Assembly (NCBI GenBank): GCA_019055375.1 | Contig: JAHQIW010000834.1 | Location: forward strand, 1-64,000 | From: Parelaphostrongylus tenuis | Taxonomy: Eukaryota; Nematoda; Chromadorea; Rhabditida; Metastrongylidae | Reading direction: 5' to 3' | DNA: 64,000 bases | Part shown: piece after piece, positions 1-11,070 of the stretch | Layout of the letters: every line of letters starts with the position of its first letter | Numbering within the stretch: position 1 is the first letter of the stretch | Notes under the pieces: generated by a model | Told to the model about the DNA's origin: nothing | The model's input: only the letters and a program-made list of their open reading frames with translations | The model's database searches: none | Translations under genes and position numbers: made by a program

Positions 1-312
1 TTTTAGAAAATATAATTGCGACATTGTCAGGGCCGGTAAGTGACCGAACTGACTTCAGACTAAGAAGCAATGGGGAGTTCGTATTAGCAATTACTAGAAA
101 ATAAACAGTAAATGGAAGGAAAATCTGAAAATAAGTTTCTCTAAGGCTGGCAACCTATCGTGGCTTCCAAGTGATCGTGAGTGTCAAACAACGATACAAA
201 GGCAAGAACTTCACACTTGATTAGACTAAACAAACCAAGAAGTATCCGAACAAGATATCAGGATTGCTGTCATTTCGGAAGGCACCTAGAAAGGGTGGTA
301 GCAGAGCGGTAG

Positions 313-382
313 CCTCAGCAACGTAGTGGTAGCACGTGCTCATCGAATGGATGAGACTCGGATATTCATCTCCCTTCTGAGG
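313..382 (+). repeat. tRNA-like repeat remnant
   Basis: A 70-nt stretch has perfectly complementary ends (CCTCAG and CTGAGG) like an acceptor stem. An internal GTAGTGGTAGCACG resembles the D-arm and A-box of Asp/Glu-type tRNAs. The T-arm side is eroded, with no clean GGTTCGA box. The core resembles the tRNA-like repeats at 16.93 and 36.08 kb, so this is more likely a dispersed tRNA-derived repeat than a working tRNA gene. Confidence 0.45.
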
Positions 383-419
383 TTCAAAGCCCTGCATATC
401 ACTCAGCATTTGTGGACAC

Positions 420-2333
420 CTAACATGCTTGATAGAGTGTCGAGCTATGGTCTAGAATGATGCCTTGGAAATTCTAGAGCGTAAAATATGTCTTGTTTTT
501 GAAATTGGAATATAGAAGTCATAGAATAAATTGAATTGAGACACGATTGAACGGACTTTCGGTGAAGATGAAGTATGAAGTTACAAGATTCAAGTAACGA
601 GTTATCAAACTGCAAGGTCTTTCATATATATTGTCAGCTTAATGTTCTTAATGTAAATATAAACGATACTACTTATGAAATTTATTAATTCCATAAATAA
701 AGTCATGCTTTAACCACGCCCCATTCGTCGAAATACGAAAAGAGTTTGAGAATTGCCGTAAGAGTAAAAGTAATGTGGATAATCACGTAGAGCTTGATCT
801 AGCGAAATACCATCAGCAGGACTGATTCCCCCCAGCTACTAGTGTGGTTCGTTATTCTGTTCATGACAACGGAAATCATAGGGCGCGGTGTGCACGAGCC
901 GAAACCCGTCGCCATCTACAGATTAGCTGGCTATTATAGCCCTACCTGAATGATAACTAGCTAGCTAACTCAAATCAAATCGTGATAGTGAACGCCCTTC
1001 CATTAGGAAAAAATCGAATTTCCATAAAAATGAGGAGAGTATTTTTTCCATTAAATCGTCGAAATGTACGTAGAAGAACGAGTTTGTAGTTTTGCACCCA
1101 ATCCTCGATGCTACCTACGGCTGGCTAATAAAAGATGTGAAAACGTGTGCATTTCAAATACGCAGAAACGTCTTCAACAAAAACAGACTTCTTGCTCGTC
1201 ATAACACCCTATTATGACGACTGACTAGCTGATGAATCGAGATCGCATTGGAGTGAATTGAAGAGCCTAAACTTTTATTGTTGAGTGGATCAATTTGGAA
1301 TACATGAAGACATCGTCCTATACAGAAATAGTAATATGGGTGTTTCTCCCGTCGGTGGCAGTGTGAGGCGATAGTGAAGGGGAGTGGTCGTTCAATGGCA
1401 GTCTTCAGAAACAAGCTTTTTCAAATTGTTCGAATCAGGGCTTCACAACATTCAATCAAAACGTGACAAACTATGCGTCTTCTTTAGCCATTTTGGGGTT
1501 TCATACCGAATGCTGACCTTTCAAGATCATCCAAGAAATAGTCAAGCCCTACTGGGTTTTTAGAATTGAAAAAAGCATACAACGAGTGAATTTTCGGCAA
1601 AAGTTTTTACAAGAAGGATGTCATGAGATATAGTTCGCGAAAGGATCTCATCTATTTTCTCACTGTACCATAATAATCATTGACTGCAAAATTTCGATAA
1701 ACTTGCGCTTCTACTTCCGCAAAACGATATCGCTGGTCCAATACGAAACTGAGAGCATCAAAAACCTCTTATGAGGACGAGTTGCCGTCGATCATTAAGC
1801 TTTTTATCGCGGAACGACATCCTGCTGACAGAGTCATGAAAACGAATGAGCGTCCCCAAGGCAGAATAAACAATTTCTTGGTGATGTTGTATTAATTGCA
1901 GAGTATGAACTAGAGAAAAGTATTGGAAAGGTGCATTAAAACAGGAATGGAAGTAAACTCGCACGCCTAGATACAGTGCAAGCGTTGTCCTAGCAATTGA
2001 ATCACTATAAATTCCGCAAGAAAATTAGAATAATATAACATAATATAATAAAATAGAATAAATTAGCCTTATATGAATTGGTATAATACTAAATAACATT
2101 GTCGAAAGTCTTGGAACAACGTATAAGCCAAACACATCCAACACAGATGAAGCGGAACCGGGAGAAAAGCTCATGAGAAAAATCATAACACCTCTGACAC
2201 TTCGTTTATAGGCGTTTCTTTTTGAGTACCCAATTCTATTTTGCCTTTGTATCAATCGAACTCATAAGTGAAAAAAGGGCTAAAGAGAATAGATTCATTA
2301 CTTTTTCGACTTTTGACATTATTTCCTAGAATT
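420..2333. other. No recognisable gene
   Basis: AT-rich sequence with only short open frames on both strands. I see no domain, no transposon similarity and no RNA fold. Confidence 0.5.
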
Positions 2334-2600
2334 GGGGACGCCATGGCCGAGTGGTTGGTGATGTTCATCACGGCGCGCATGGAGCCGAGCTCCATCCCCT
2401 TGCTTCCCGGCAGTCAGCAAAAACGTGCTATAGAACGCCACAGCAAGGCTGTCCTCGGGGATTGCAAGGAGACTCGTTCAACCAGTATTCTATGACGATA
2501 AGAAAAACACGCTTAAATGCTAGAAGTACTGGGATCCGCGCAGTGAAAAAAAAAAGTAGTGATGACGGATTAAATAAAGTGCATAAAGTGATGAAGTGGT
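2334..2600 (+). mobile_element. SINE family B, tRNA-Ser/Leu-like head
   Basis: The start, GGGGACGCCATGGCCGAGTG, resembles the 5' half of a type II (Ser/Leu) tRNA, with the A-box TGGCCGAGTGG. The body is shared with the minus-strand copy at 33.8-34.07 kb, including GAACGCCACAG, TGCTAGAAGTACTGGGAT and a tail of AAATAAAGTG units. Two homologous copies with tRNA-like heads indicate a Pol III-derived SINE. There is no open frame of meaning. Confidence 0.7.
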
Positions 2601-3730
2601 CTTAGGATTTCGGACACTGGAAAAATAAATAAATTCAAAAATTTGTGCGGAATTCAGCAACTTTGCTGGAATCAGTGTGATTTCTTTGCAGTAAATCTAG
2701 CACGCCATAAATTATTAGTAACGATGACATAGACGAGGAGGATTTTACTTTGCTTTATATTAAGAAGCAGGAGTCATTTGCAATGAAGTCAAGAACTCTG
2801 TGTATAGAGTTATTGACGATGGAAGACGATGTGAAGATGATAGATTGAGCGGCACAATTAACCTCTTGATAGATTTCGATTATTCAATTTTATGTCTGTA
2901 CTATGGACGTGCCGCCAACGACCGCACCCAAATGAGTCAGAGACTGGAATTCATGAACTATGCCATAAAACCGATTGCCCATGTTGGAATGGTGTTATTT
3001 AGGGAAGACGCCCACTACTATCATGGCAGGTGAGCATACGAGTGACGAGTAATTCAAAGATTCATTAGCCAGACTTTTTATGATTTCTAGGGCTAGTCGA
3101 TGGCAGTGATAGTGGTTAGTGGTGATGGCGGTCGCGGTGACGATAGTGATTGGAGTGAAACTGGTCACTTGCACGGAATGTGGAACGGGAGAGTGATGAA
3201 AACACATGCATGTATGGTGCCAGGCTTAGACGAATCTCTTGTTGAAATGGAACAGGATAGACACAGGCTGATAACAACCTAAGCATGCCGTCGATAGTCG
3301 TTGGCGGTTGATCCATCACCTTGTTATGATAAATGCATTGAGAACAGATGGAAAGGATAAGGGGTGTGGGGGGGGGGGGGGGATCTGAGAATAAGCTTTA
3401 TATAATAGACGAGAAAATTTGTGTATTTGCAAAAAGAATTCCTTTCTCAAGCCGCAGAGCATATAAGAGAAGGCAAAAATAGCATCAATATTTAGAAAGC
3501 AATAATAACTTCATGACCAAGCGTCACTTGCGAACGGGTATTACCAAGCGCACACCAAGAATGTTTGCGTAGGGAGATTCTGTGAGCCAAGGTGCGCAGT
3601 AAGTACTAAACTTCTAAGAGACTCGGTTAAAATCGCACATCTTATAAGAGGCTTCATATCTTAATATTCTCCTATACGGGAGATACCGACGCATAATCGT
3701 AATGTAATATAGTGTTAAAAAAGGACAAAA
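2601..3730. other. No recognisable gene; short poly-G run
   Basis: Unassigned sequence. A run of 15 G lies at 3368-3382. The overlapping short frames at 2.8-3.3 kb have no recognisable motif. Confidence 0.45.
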
Positions 3731-4025
3731 AGATAAAGCTCTCGGTGTTGATCAATCCCTAAGGGATACGCCATGCATTCTTCTTCTAGTATTAATTTCG
3801 TTTGAGGTGATTGAATGTTTATCTGGCCCTTACAATGACTCGCGGTGGCCTCCTGCTGTCCCGAGTCACTGCTGCCTGCCCTCCCAGGCAAGTCTGAGGC
3901 CAGTCTAGTACCATTTAGGGACCTCGGAGGGATGGATGGCTTGGTGACCCATGAATGTGAGTTCGAACCATCGACCTTGTGTGCGACGCAGAGCACCTCT
4001 AACCACTGCGCCACATGCGCTCTCA
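3731..4025 (-). mobile_element. SINE family A copy (tRNA-derived, ~300 bp)
   Basis: Read on the minus strand, the head is GAGCGCATGTGGCGCAGTGG (A-box-like), followed by a B-box-like GGTTCGAACTC about 40 nt later. The conserved body then runs through ACCAAGCCATCCATCCCTCC, GAGTCATTGTAAGGGCCAGA and the 3' block ATTGATCAACACCGAGAGCT. At least six full-length or near-full copies occur in this window. The internal Pol III boxes and fixed length mark it as a SINE. It ends about 125 bp before a mariner remnant. Confidence 0.85.
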
Positions 4026-4149
4026 ATCTAGCGAAAGTAGATGATATTGGTTTGAGGACAATGTTCCTTGAAACCCGCGAAATTCGAATTTTATGTGTGT
4101 TTTACAAAGTGTCGATTATTGCAAGCTCATTGGAATATTTCAAAATTAT

Positions 4150-4610
4150 TCGCATAAGAAAGCAGCTGGACTGAGTTTACGATGGGTTGAAGGAAAATTG
4201 CCCGACATTGATCAGTCGAAAGAGCGCGCTGTTTCGGCAACAAAATGCCAAACTTCACACCGCAAGGAAGACTAAGGAAAGATTTGATGAATTGAAGGGA
4301 GTCGAGGTCTTGCCGCATCAGCCTATAATCCAGACACTGCGCCGTTCGATGATGGTCCGTTTTCCACTCAATGGAACATTTCCTACGTGGACGCCGATTC
4401 GAGACATTTGATAATCATGCCAGGAGTTTTTCGATTCAAAGCCCAAAGAATGTTATCTCAAGCAGATCTGAAAGCCTGAAGATCTGCCAGAAAATCGTCG
4501 GGACAATGATGGTCCCTGTTTTGAAGAATAGTTACTGTTGTTTTTAATAAAATGTATGTATAAACCTTGAATTTTCAGCCGGTATCAAGGAACTTTTGTC
4601 TAAGCCTAGC
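4150..4610 (+). mobile_element. Mariner-family transposase, C-terminal remnant
   Basis: The translation of 4187-4330 carries ISRKSALFRQQNAKLHTARK and then DELKGVEVLPH. This matches the mariner segment around the second catalytic Asp (typically QDNARPH) and the following VLPHPPYSPD block. Here the expected DNA is replaced by QNA, so the catalytic Asp is lost. After frameshifts, remnants of DSKPKE..Y and NDGPCFEE followed by a stop (4.52 kb) match the usual mariner C-terminus. A degraded inverted-repeat end (AAGGAACTTTTGTCTAAGCC) lies near 4.6 kb. The N-terminal helix-turn-helix half is absent. Confidence 0.8.
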
Positions 4611-6618
4611 AGCAAGATAGTCGAAGCAAAGCGAATAAGTAATACATTGAAATTAGTTTCTCATATTTATTATTGCTCATAATGTCATTCATTTCAATTG
4701 TTGACTCTATCTTCCTTCGCGTTGGATTGTGCAACAAGGGGCTAATCGCTATGGAGATTCACTCAAGCTGAGAGGAAATTCACAACATCGCCATTCAGAT
4801 GTCACAGCAATGAGGAAGTCTATGACATCACAAGTTATATACCTGATTATTTACCATCAACGATAAAAGTAACCGAGATGATACGACAGCGTGATCTTTA
4901 TCATGCCAATGGAACAAGTTCGATTGCATGACGTGGACAAACGAGGTTCGCTGGTATTCAACCGAGTCATATGATTACTAACTGGTTAATAAGCTACAGG
5001 TAAAAATGCTATCTTTCTCTTTCTTCAAAAGGTCAACTTTTTGCAAATTTACAAAGTTCATCTTTTGAATATAATGTCGCTGTTACTATTAGTCAACTTT
5101 GATACTGTCAAATACATAAATTAGCTCTAAAAACGCTAAACCATGAAGAATTATGAAGGACAAAGAGAGAGCGCATACCGTAATTATGATCTCTATGGTT
5201 TTTAGTCATTAAGACGAGATGGAATTAATTCATCGCGCAGGGTCAATAAAAGGCAGTCGTCGATATTACAGTGGTCGTTTTAGTGCACTAATAACAGAGA
5301 GAATTGCCAGCATCATGTCGCAAAGACTTGACCTTACTGCCACTCGAATCTAGGACATCGGTTCGAGTACGACAGTTCGTCGCGGGAAAAACCTTCTTCA
5401 ATTTTTTTCATTCTGTAAGTTTCTCTTCTTCTCACCATCTTTATGTTAATTATGTTTCTACTATGTGGCGCATGTGACACAATCGTAAGACCTACGCTGC
5501 GATTCTCGTGGTGATTCGACACTGCTCCTCCTCCTAAACAAATCACCCACTCCTTCGAAGAGGATCGCCATCGGACTTCTCTGGGAGATGAAACACAGTG
5601 TTTCGAAGATGATAGAAGGCAAAAGTATGTGAGTCAAAAGGGGTTTGATCCAGTGGCTTGCTCGTGATAATCTGATTGATTAAAGTATTTCGATTCAAGT
5701 AAATATGTGTGGAAACTAAATATACGAAACAGGCTAGAAGTAAGAAGGAAGGCGAAAGTGTCAGAGAGCTACTATGACAGCATTGCGCTGTTAAGGAATT
5801 CGTTACATTGTCTCAGAAAATGTTTACACCAATTCAATGTACAGATGACGATCTGCTGACAATCAAAGCCATCTGCTTCCATTGTGTGTCATTACACAAT
5901 AATTTCGAACGACAGTCCTCAAGCACGTTACATTTATCAATTTACGTATTTGAATGGCTCGTCTTTACGGTGTGTCTTGTGAGATTCTCGACAGTGGTTT
6001 ATTCATAGTTGGACTTTGAAGATGGAAATGGCGCATGCCGTTCTAGTTTGGAATTACCTTGCAGTGTTTTCAAAGCCGCGATAAAGGCTTAAACAATTGA
6101 AGGCTTTATAACACCAAATGAGACCAAAGTTTTCGGCAATGATTAATCTCTGAAAGGTGTAATATGTTTTGGACTTTATCGCAAATCGTTAGAGGCGTGT
6201 AAATCGCGTATATGGTCTATACAATGACCAATCGTGGTTCACCGATGTATCAAATCAGAGCTGCTACTCTCCCAGATAGGTTCGAAATAGATTTGTCGAC
6301 CCCGAGAGATGGAAGACTTGGGTGAACTCTGGATTTAGGATAACCAGTGGCCACGTGTGTATGGCATGGGACTTTTAACCACTAAAAACGAATGCAACCT
6401 TACTCCCTTGATACCCGATGAAGTCTCAGAAGCGATCGCATAAGGCACATGTTTTTGCATGTACTTCTGAAGAAGGCTGGACGATTTATCACTTTTATCT
6501 GACAAGTGAGTCCACTGGCAGGGTCCGAATCTCGCCTGAAGTTCCCTTGTTTACTAATATCTCAGTATCCTTGTTGTTTTATTCCACATCGTACACTGTC
6601 ATAACAAGAATGGAAAAG
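4611..6618. other. No recognisable gene
   Basis: AT-rich, with short frames only. A chance-like GAAACACAGTGTTTC palindrome lies near 5.59 kb. I see nothing else structured. Confidence 0.45.
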
Positions 6619-6630
6619 TAAATACACTTT
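6619..6630. repeat. Left 12-bp target-site duplication
   Basis: TAAATACACTTT is repeated perfectly at 7137-7148. The two copies abut the hammerhead element exactly, as expected for duplicated target DNA. Confidence 0.8.
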
Positions 6631-6666
6631 CAAAAAGAATGCTTTAAGCCTAAACGAGGTTGTTAC

Positions 6667-6722
6667 GCCAGGGTCATACACCGGTGTTTCGGAGGTTCGT
6701 CCTCCTCGGCAGTGACCCCCGC
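6667..6722 (-). ncRNA. Hammerhead ribozyme, alpha-1 minus copy (core mutated)
   Basis: On the minus strand, stem I pairs GGGGUCA with UGACCCU, and the core reads CUGCCGA instead of CUGANGA. Stem II is GGAGG-ACGAA-CCUCC, followed by GAAA, then stem III as the 10-nt palindrome ACACCGGUGU, with A before the cleavage site. The A-to-C change in CUGA hits an invariant core base, so activity is expected to be lost although all stems are intact. Confidence 0.8.
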
Positions 6723-6763
6723 CCCACATTAAGCCCTGCACTGAAGCAAGGAGGGAGGCGTAT

Positions 6764-6805
6764 GTGGTGATGGCACAGTGTCCCAAGACACTGGTCCATC
6801 ACCAC
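6764..6805. other. Strong stem-loop inside alpha-1
   Basis: The arms at 6764-6782 and 6787-6805 pair over 19 positions with two mismatches around a CCAA loop (AGTGTC-CCAA-GACACT at the tip). The corresponding region of the 53.1-kb copy keeps a weaker hairpin, so the fold may belong to the unit RNA. Confidence 0.6.
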
Positions 6806-6990
6806 CTCTCAGTCGATGTTTTTTGGCTGTTAGATCAAAATTGATTCGTCGGATCAACTGTTTTTTAAAACCTCGCAAAAAACATTCAAAATAATTTTAA
6901 AAAAGAATGCTTCAAGCCTAAAACGAGGTTGTGTTACGCCCATCACCACATACGCTTCCCTCCTTGCTTCAGTGCAGGGCTTAATGTGGG

Positions 6991-7047
6991 GCTGGGGTCA
7001 CTGACGAGGAGGACGAACCTCCGAAACACCGGTGTATGATCCTGGCG
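6991..7047 (+). ncRNA. Hammerhead ribozyme, alpha-1 plus copy (intact consensus)
   Basis: Every element of a type I hammerhead is in order. Stem I 5' strand GGGGUCA is at 6994-7000 and the core CUGACGA at 7001-7007. Stem II is GGAGG/CCUCC at 7008-7012 and 7018-7022 with an ACGAA loop. GAAA is at 7023-7026. Stem III is the self-complementary ACACCGGUGU at 7026-7035. A at 7036 precedes the predicted cleavage, and the stem I 3' strand UGAUCCU at 7037-7043 gives seven pairs including two G-U. All core bases match the hammerhead consensus. The near loop-less stem III is typical of retroelement hammerheads that work best as dimers. Confidence 0.88.
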
Positions 7048-7136
7048 TAACAACCTCGTTTAGGCTTAAAGCATTCTTTTTTGAAATTATTTTGAATGTT
7101 TTTTGCGAGGTTTTAAAAAACAGTCGATCCGACGAA

Positions 7137-7148
7137 TAAATACACTTT
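7137..7148. repeat. Right 12-bp target-site duplication
   Basis: TAAATACACTTT, identical to 6619-6630, lies directly after the end of element alpha-1. Confidence 0.8.
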
Positions 7149-9929
7149 ATAACATTTGGAGGAATCACGGTGTAATTAAGAAGAGGTGAAAGTGATTTCT
7201 GTGATAAAGGCAATTTCTGAGACAATATGGCAAAAACTAACAGAATTACTACATTGAAATCTTAGTCAATCAAGAGATCGAATAACATGCAGGGAGCACT
7301 GAGAAGACTGTGACGCGAGTGTGATGTTTATCAATTCGAACAAGAAGCTAATGATTTGAAACGACTCCATTGCGTTCAGTCTGAAAGGAGAAAGTCTTCG
7401 ATGTATTCATATAGTCTATTCGACTTTTTGAGATGATCAATGTCTTCATCAAAGATTGTTAAATGGTGTAGAATTCAACATTTTGACGACCGATTCGATA
7501 TCAGCTTGGTGCCAACGCTTGCTCCTCATACACAAATACACATTGGCATTGTAGAAAGACTAATATAAAAACAGGAGTCGATAGTGCAAACGGTTCGAGC
7601 ACACGCTCTCGGATAGGGTGATTTTGTGGGTACAAGTTTCAACTAACGCAAAAGTTTTGCACATTATTCTATTTCGGTGGGTATATGCATAACATCATAC
7701 CACCGCTAGAAACGGTTGAATGAAAAGGATATCTGTTTGAACACATCTACTTGCTCCAGAAATCTCAATCGACCGTCAAATAAGGTACAAAGATATAAAT
7801 GCACATCAGATGAGAGTTCTTCATAGAGTTTTCAAAATACTATCGAGTGACTATATTGTATTAGATGGTTAGACTAGCAAGTATTTCAAAGTCCTTCGTT
7901 AACTTCTGTACTGTTACACACTAAAATAGAAACAAGTGTGAGCAAAGTCTTCACTTGAACAACTCAGTGGAAAAATTAAGAAATAATCTGTGCTTGATGC
8001 GATTGAAATTCACGTTCGATGACTTTCCCAAATGAAGCAATGAAAGTGTTTGGATAATTGGCTTGTGGACAACCTGATCTATTCAGGCTTTGAAGAGGCG
8101 AAACGCCGAAGCGTGAGGTGTTTTTAGATAATTTCAATTATAGAATCTTCGGGTTTGGCTTAAAAGGAAAAATAAGCAATCGTTGAAGAACCACGAGGTA
8201 ACAGATAGTTAGTATAACAACTATTTCAAAGGTCTTTTGTTGGTCTTAAAATAACGTAAGTAGTGTATCTTCTTTAGTAGAAAATCTGCTGTATGAGGGT
8301 TCCTTACTTCATCATAATAGAATGAAGACGATAGCATATTTTTCAATACATCAACGATTATCTGTATCCCTGGATTATTTAATTATCTAATGTGAGATTT
8401 TATCTTCCGAAATGTAAATGCACTGCTTATAAATTTGTAGCAATTGCCAAAGTTCGGCTCCTCGTAATCAGCATCTACAAAGCTTTCCAAAGTTGTGCAT
8501 AGATTCGAGTACTGCTTAAGGAATTTATTCTGTTATGGATGTCATTGACTGCTGGTCAGTCAGATTCACTCTGAAGTACTGGGATAACAATTGCCAGTAC
8601 GCTCTCAGATCTTCATAGAACGAGCTATATCCTAGCCAAGTTGAGTGCCAAATTACCGAGCCCAGAACGATGCACGCTTCATAAGTTCCGGTAAGATCGA
8701 TCGCCTCGTTCTTACTAAACGACATTACCGCTGAGCCATAGGCATTCCAGAGTATATGCTCATACATACATGGATAAAAGTTTAATTAATAATAGGTAGG
8801 AGAAAAAAGATAAAGCATTGGGAGTTGGCCTCTCCTCTCTGAGGGATGCGTATGCATACTCAATTAAAGACCACAGGTTTGGATGAGTACACAGTTGGCC
8901 ATGGCAATCACTTGCAGTGTCTACCGTATCAAGTCAGGATTTTTCATATTCTTAAAAAGTCTATCATCGTAACCTCTGCTCTGAAAAAGACGAAGGCTCA
9001 CTTTTTCTTGCCTAGGGTAGAATTAAAGACTATGTTCATGGCAAGAAACTGAAATAGGGCAGCATGACAATCAACAGAGGAAATGCACTGACAGGCTCAC
9101 TTTCACCACTGTATCACTGCCAGGATCGGTTAATTGGCACGGCATTTATTGTGTGAAGCGAAGAGCACAACAACATCCAAGGGTTGCAAACTACAATATT
9201 TTGCAATCACAACTTGCTCATAGTGCCGCAACCTTCTTCAAGATGGTTCAGCTTTTCCTCCGAAGTTTTATGTCAGGAGGCGATATAAGAGGCCTACTGT
9301 GAGGTTAGAATTTACGAAACCTTTGGCATAGAAATGAATCTAAACCTCTGAAAGAGCACACTTTTATGCTTCCTTCTTGGTCGCTTTTCTTCAAAATCGT
9401 CCTTCAGAAGTTGAATATAAAAACGTTTTCTTATAACACGTTTTTTTTGCAGTTACGCACGTGGAATCCTAAGCTATAAATTCTGAAGGCAAACAGACCT
9501 CTGAATCTATGAAAATTTCTACCCAATCTCTCCGAGAAAATTATGATGTATAAAAGATAAAAAGGAAATGATAGGTTGAAGACATGGCAAAAATCCCAAA
9601 GTCTGAAAAAAGGGGCAAAAAATATGTCGACGTAGAGTTACAATCAGAGAGCGAGAAAATATCAGGAGGTATGAGGACCTAGAAAGTAGGTATGAAGCGA
9701 GAAAGATTGAAAAGGGAAAGTAGGAGGGCAGATAAATGCTGTCAAGATGTGTTAGTTTGAGGAACTCTTGAAATAGTCGAGTGAAAGCGCTGATACATAT
9801 TCTGGCGCAGTAGACGTAAGCCAAGCGCACGACAATCAACAATCGATCACTCTGAAAGAACACTACAGTAATCCCTTCACCGTATAAAGAGTGTAGATAG
9901 TTTGGCGTTGATTCCTTTATATGTGGGGG
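7149..9929. other. No recognisable gene
   Basis: Mostly unassigned. An 80-codon open frame on the minus strand (8525-8767) has no recognisable motif and could be chance. A SINE A tail fragment at 8803-8865 is listed separately. Confidence 0.4.
8803..8865 (-). mobile_element. SINE family A, 3' tail fragment
   Basis: AAGATAAAGCATTGGGAGTT followed by CTCTGAGGGATGCGTATGCAT corresponds, reversed, to the SINE A 3' block (CATGCATCCCTCAGG...GAGAGCTTTATC). The tRNA-like head is missing. Confidence 0.5.
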
Positions 9930-10085
9930 CTTATTTCTTTTTTACAAGGAAATGAATGACCGAAAGGGCCCGTGTTATTGATGAGGCTGAAAGGCCGAAA
10001 CACGTGTCTAGCAGTTTACAAGTGCTACATTAGACCTCACGAAAGGCTCAAAATACGTTGTTAGACAGATAATATTAGGGAACGA
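9930..10085 (+). mobile_element. Hammerhead element beta, single partial copy
   Basis: A hammerhead motif (9972-10013) is followed by the family beta tail AGACCTCACGAAAGGCTCAA and a TTGTTAGACAG segment, also seen at 53.7 and 63.5 kb. No inverted second copy is visible, so this is a solo or truncated copy. Confidence 0.65.
9972..10013 (+). ncRNA. Hammerhead ribozyme, near-consensus
   Basis: The core reads UUGAUGA at 9978-9984 (first base C to U against CUGAUGA). Stem II is GGCU-GAAA-GGCC at 9985-9996, a GNRA-type tetraloop. GAAA is at 9997-10000. Stem III is ACACGUGU at 10000-10007, with C at 10008 before cleavage. Stem I pairs UGUUA with UAGCA. Because C3 pairs with catalytic G8, the C-to-U change should weaken activity. 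Confidence 0.8.
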
Positions 10086-10989
10086 TCAATTCTATGGAAA
10101 TATTCTGAAAAAATACTTAACTGTCTCAAGGATGGATGGATTTGTAAATACTAAATAGAAGTCTGCGGGATTCTGTAAGCGGATCTTCTAGCTATGCGCC
10201 GTTTTTCTACAACAAAAAGACGACAGATCAGTGAAATTGATGTGATTTGTAATCGCTGGATCGCTGTAATCATGAGATTTACTAGCCATAAACGCTCGAA
10301 CAAGTTTTCTGTGGTCCTGGATCGTGTTTGAGCTACTGAGGACGATTTGACGGTGGAAGTGAGAAGTGAGATCTGTATGGTCTTCGTCTCATGTTTTTGA
10401 TGGCATCGTTCAACTCGTCGAAATCGATTTCTTCAGCGATCATTAATTAAAGAACAATTTCGGTTTTTGTTTAATTCAAGATGTACTAATTGAACCTACG
10501 TCGTTCAGACACATTTAGCGCTAACAGCATGAAATATAACATGGTATTACTACCTCAAACATTTTCAATAGTAAATGATGGATAAATATCCGTTTTCAAT
10601 TTACTCGATATGTAGTTTGACTGATTAAGAAAACTGCTGCCATCCTAGGAAATCGTAGCCATAGAGCAAAAAGTTTAATAGAAATCGCACGGCTATCTCA
10701 AGATTCCAGAGAAAACCATGTTCGTTTTCTTGACTACTGCATCCGAATTTACAAATGAATACACTTAATGTTTCTGTTTATGAGGGTTGAAGGAGAATGA
10801 AAGGAATAAAAGAAGTGATGTATTGACAAAACATGAACAAAGTCAAGTATATAAGTACGTCGGAAATAGAAAGTGCGCCACTCATGCAGAAGGTTGAGCA
10901 ACAAAAACCAAAGAACATTTGGTAATTCAGAAAAGAAAATGTGAGTGTGTATCGGTATTCGTGTGTCGTTGTACGGGTGTGACGCCCTA

Positions 10990-11070
10990 CGTGTGTGTTA
11001 TGTATGTACGTATGTATGTACGTACGTATGTATGTACGTATGCTTGTGTATATATATTTATACATATATG
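10990..11070. repeat. TATG/TACG tetranucleotide microsatellite
   Basis: Alternating TATG and TACG units pass into TA-rich sequence. The Tyr/Cys/Val-rich and Thr/His/Tyr-rich frames over it are products of the repeat and are not genes. Confidence 0.9.

Larger units (their letters stand above)
6631..7136. mobile_element. Hammerhead element alpha-1 (complete, head-to-head)
   Basis: This is a 506-bp element bounded by a perfect 12-bp direct repeat. Positions 6631-6940 hold a minus-strand copy slightly longer than one unit. The 39-nt segment at 6631-6669 (AAAGAATGCTTTAAGCC...) recurs at about 6900-6940, giving a unit of roughly 271 nt. Positions 6941-7136 hold an inverted, shorter plus-strand copy. 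Each copy has a hammerhead motif (6667-6722 minus; 6991-7047 plus). There is no open frame. Over-unit-length copies with ribozymes suggest derivation from a circular or multimeric RNA, as in retrozymes or Penelope-like elements; this origin is inference. Confidence 0.8.

Noticed and set aside
5580..5610. GAAACACAGTGTTTC palindrome, resembling a hammerhead stem III
   Set aside because: No CUGANGA or stem II precedes it on either strand.
8085..8135. GAGGCGAAACGCCGAAGCG, possible hammerhead 3' half
   Set aside because: The nearest CTGAT upstream does not form the core, and no stem I pairing is found.
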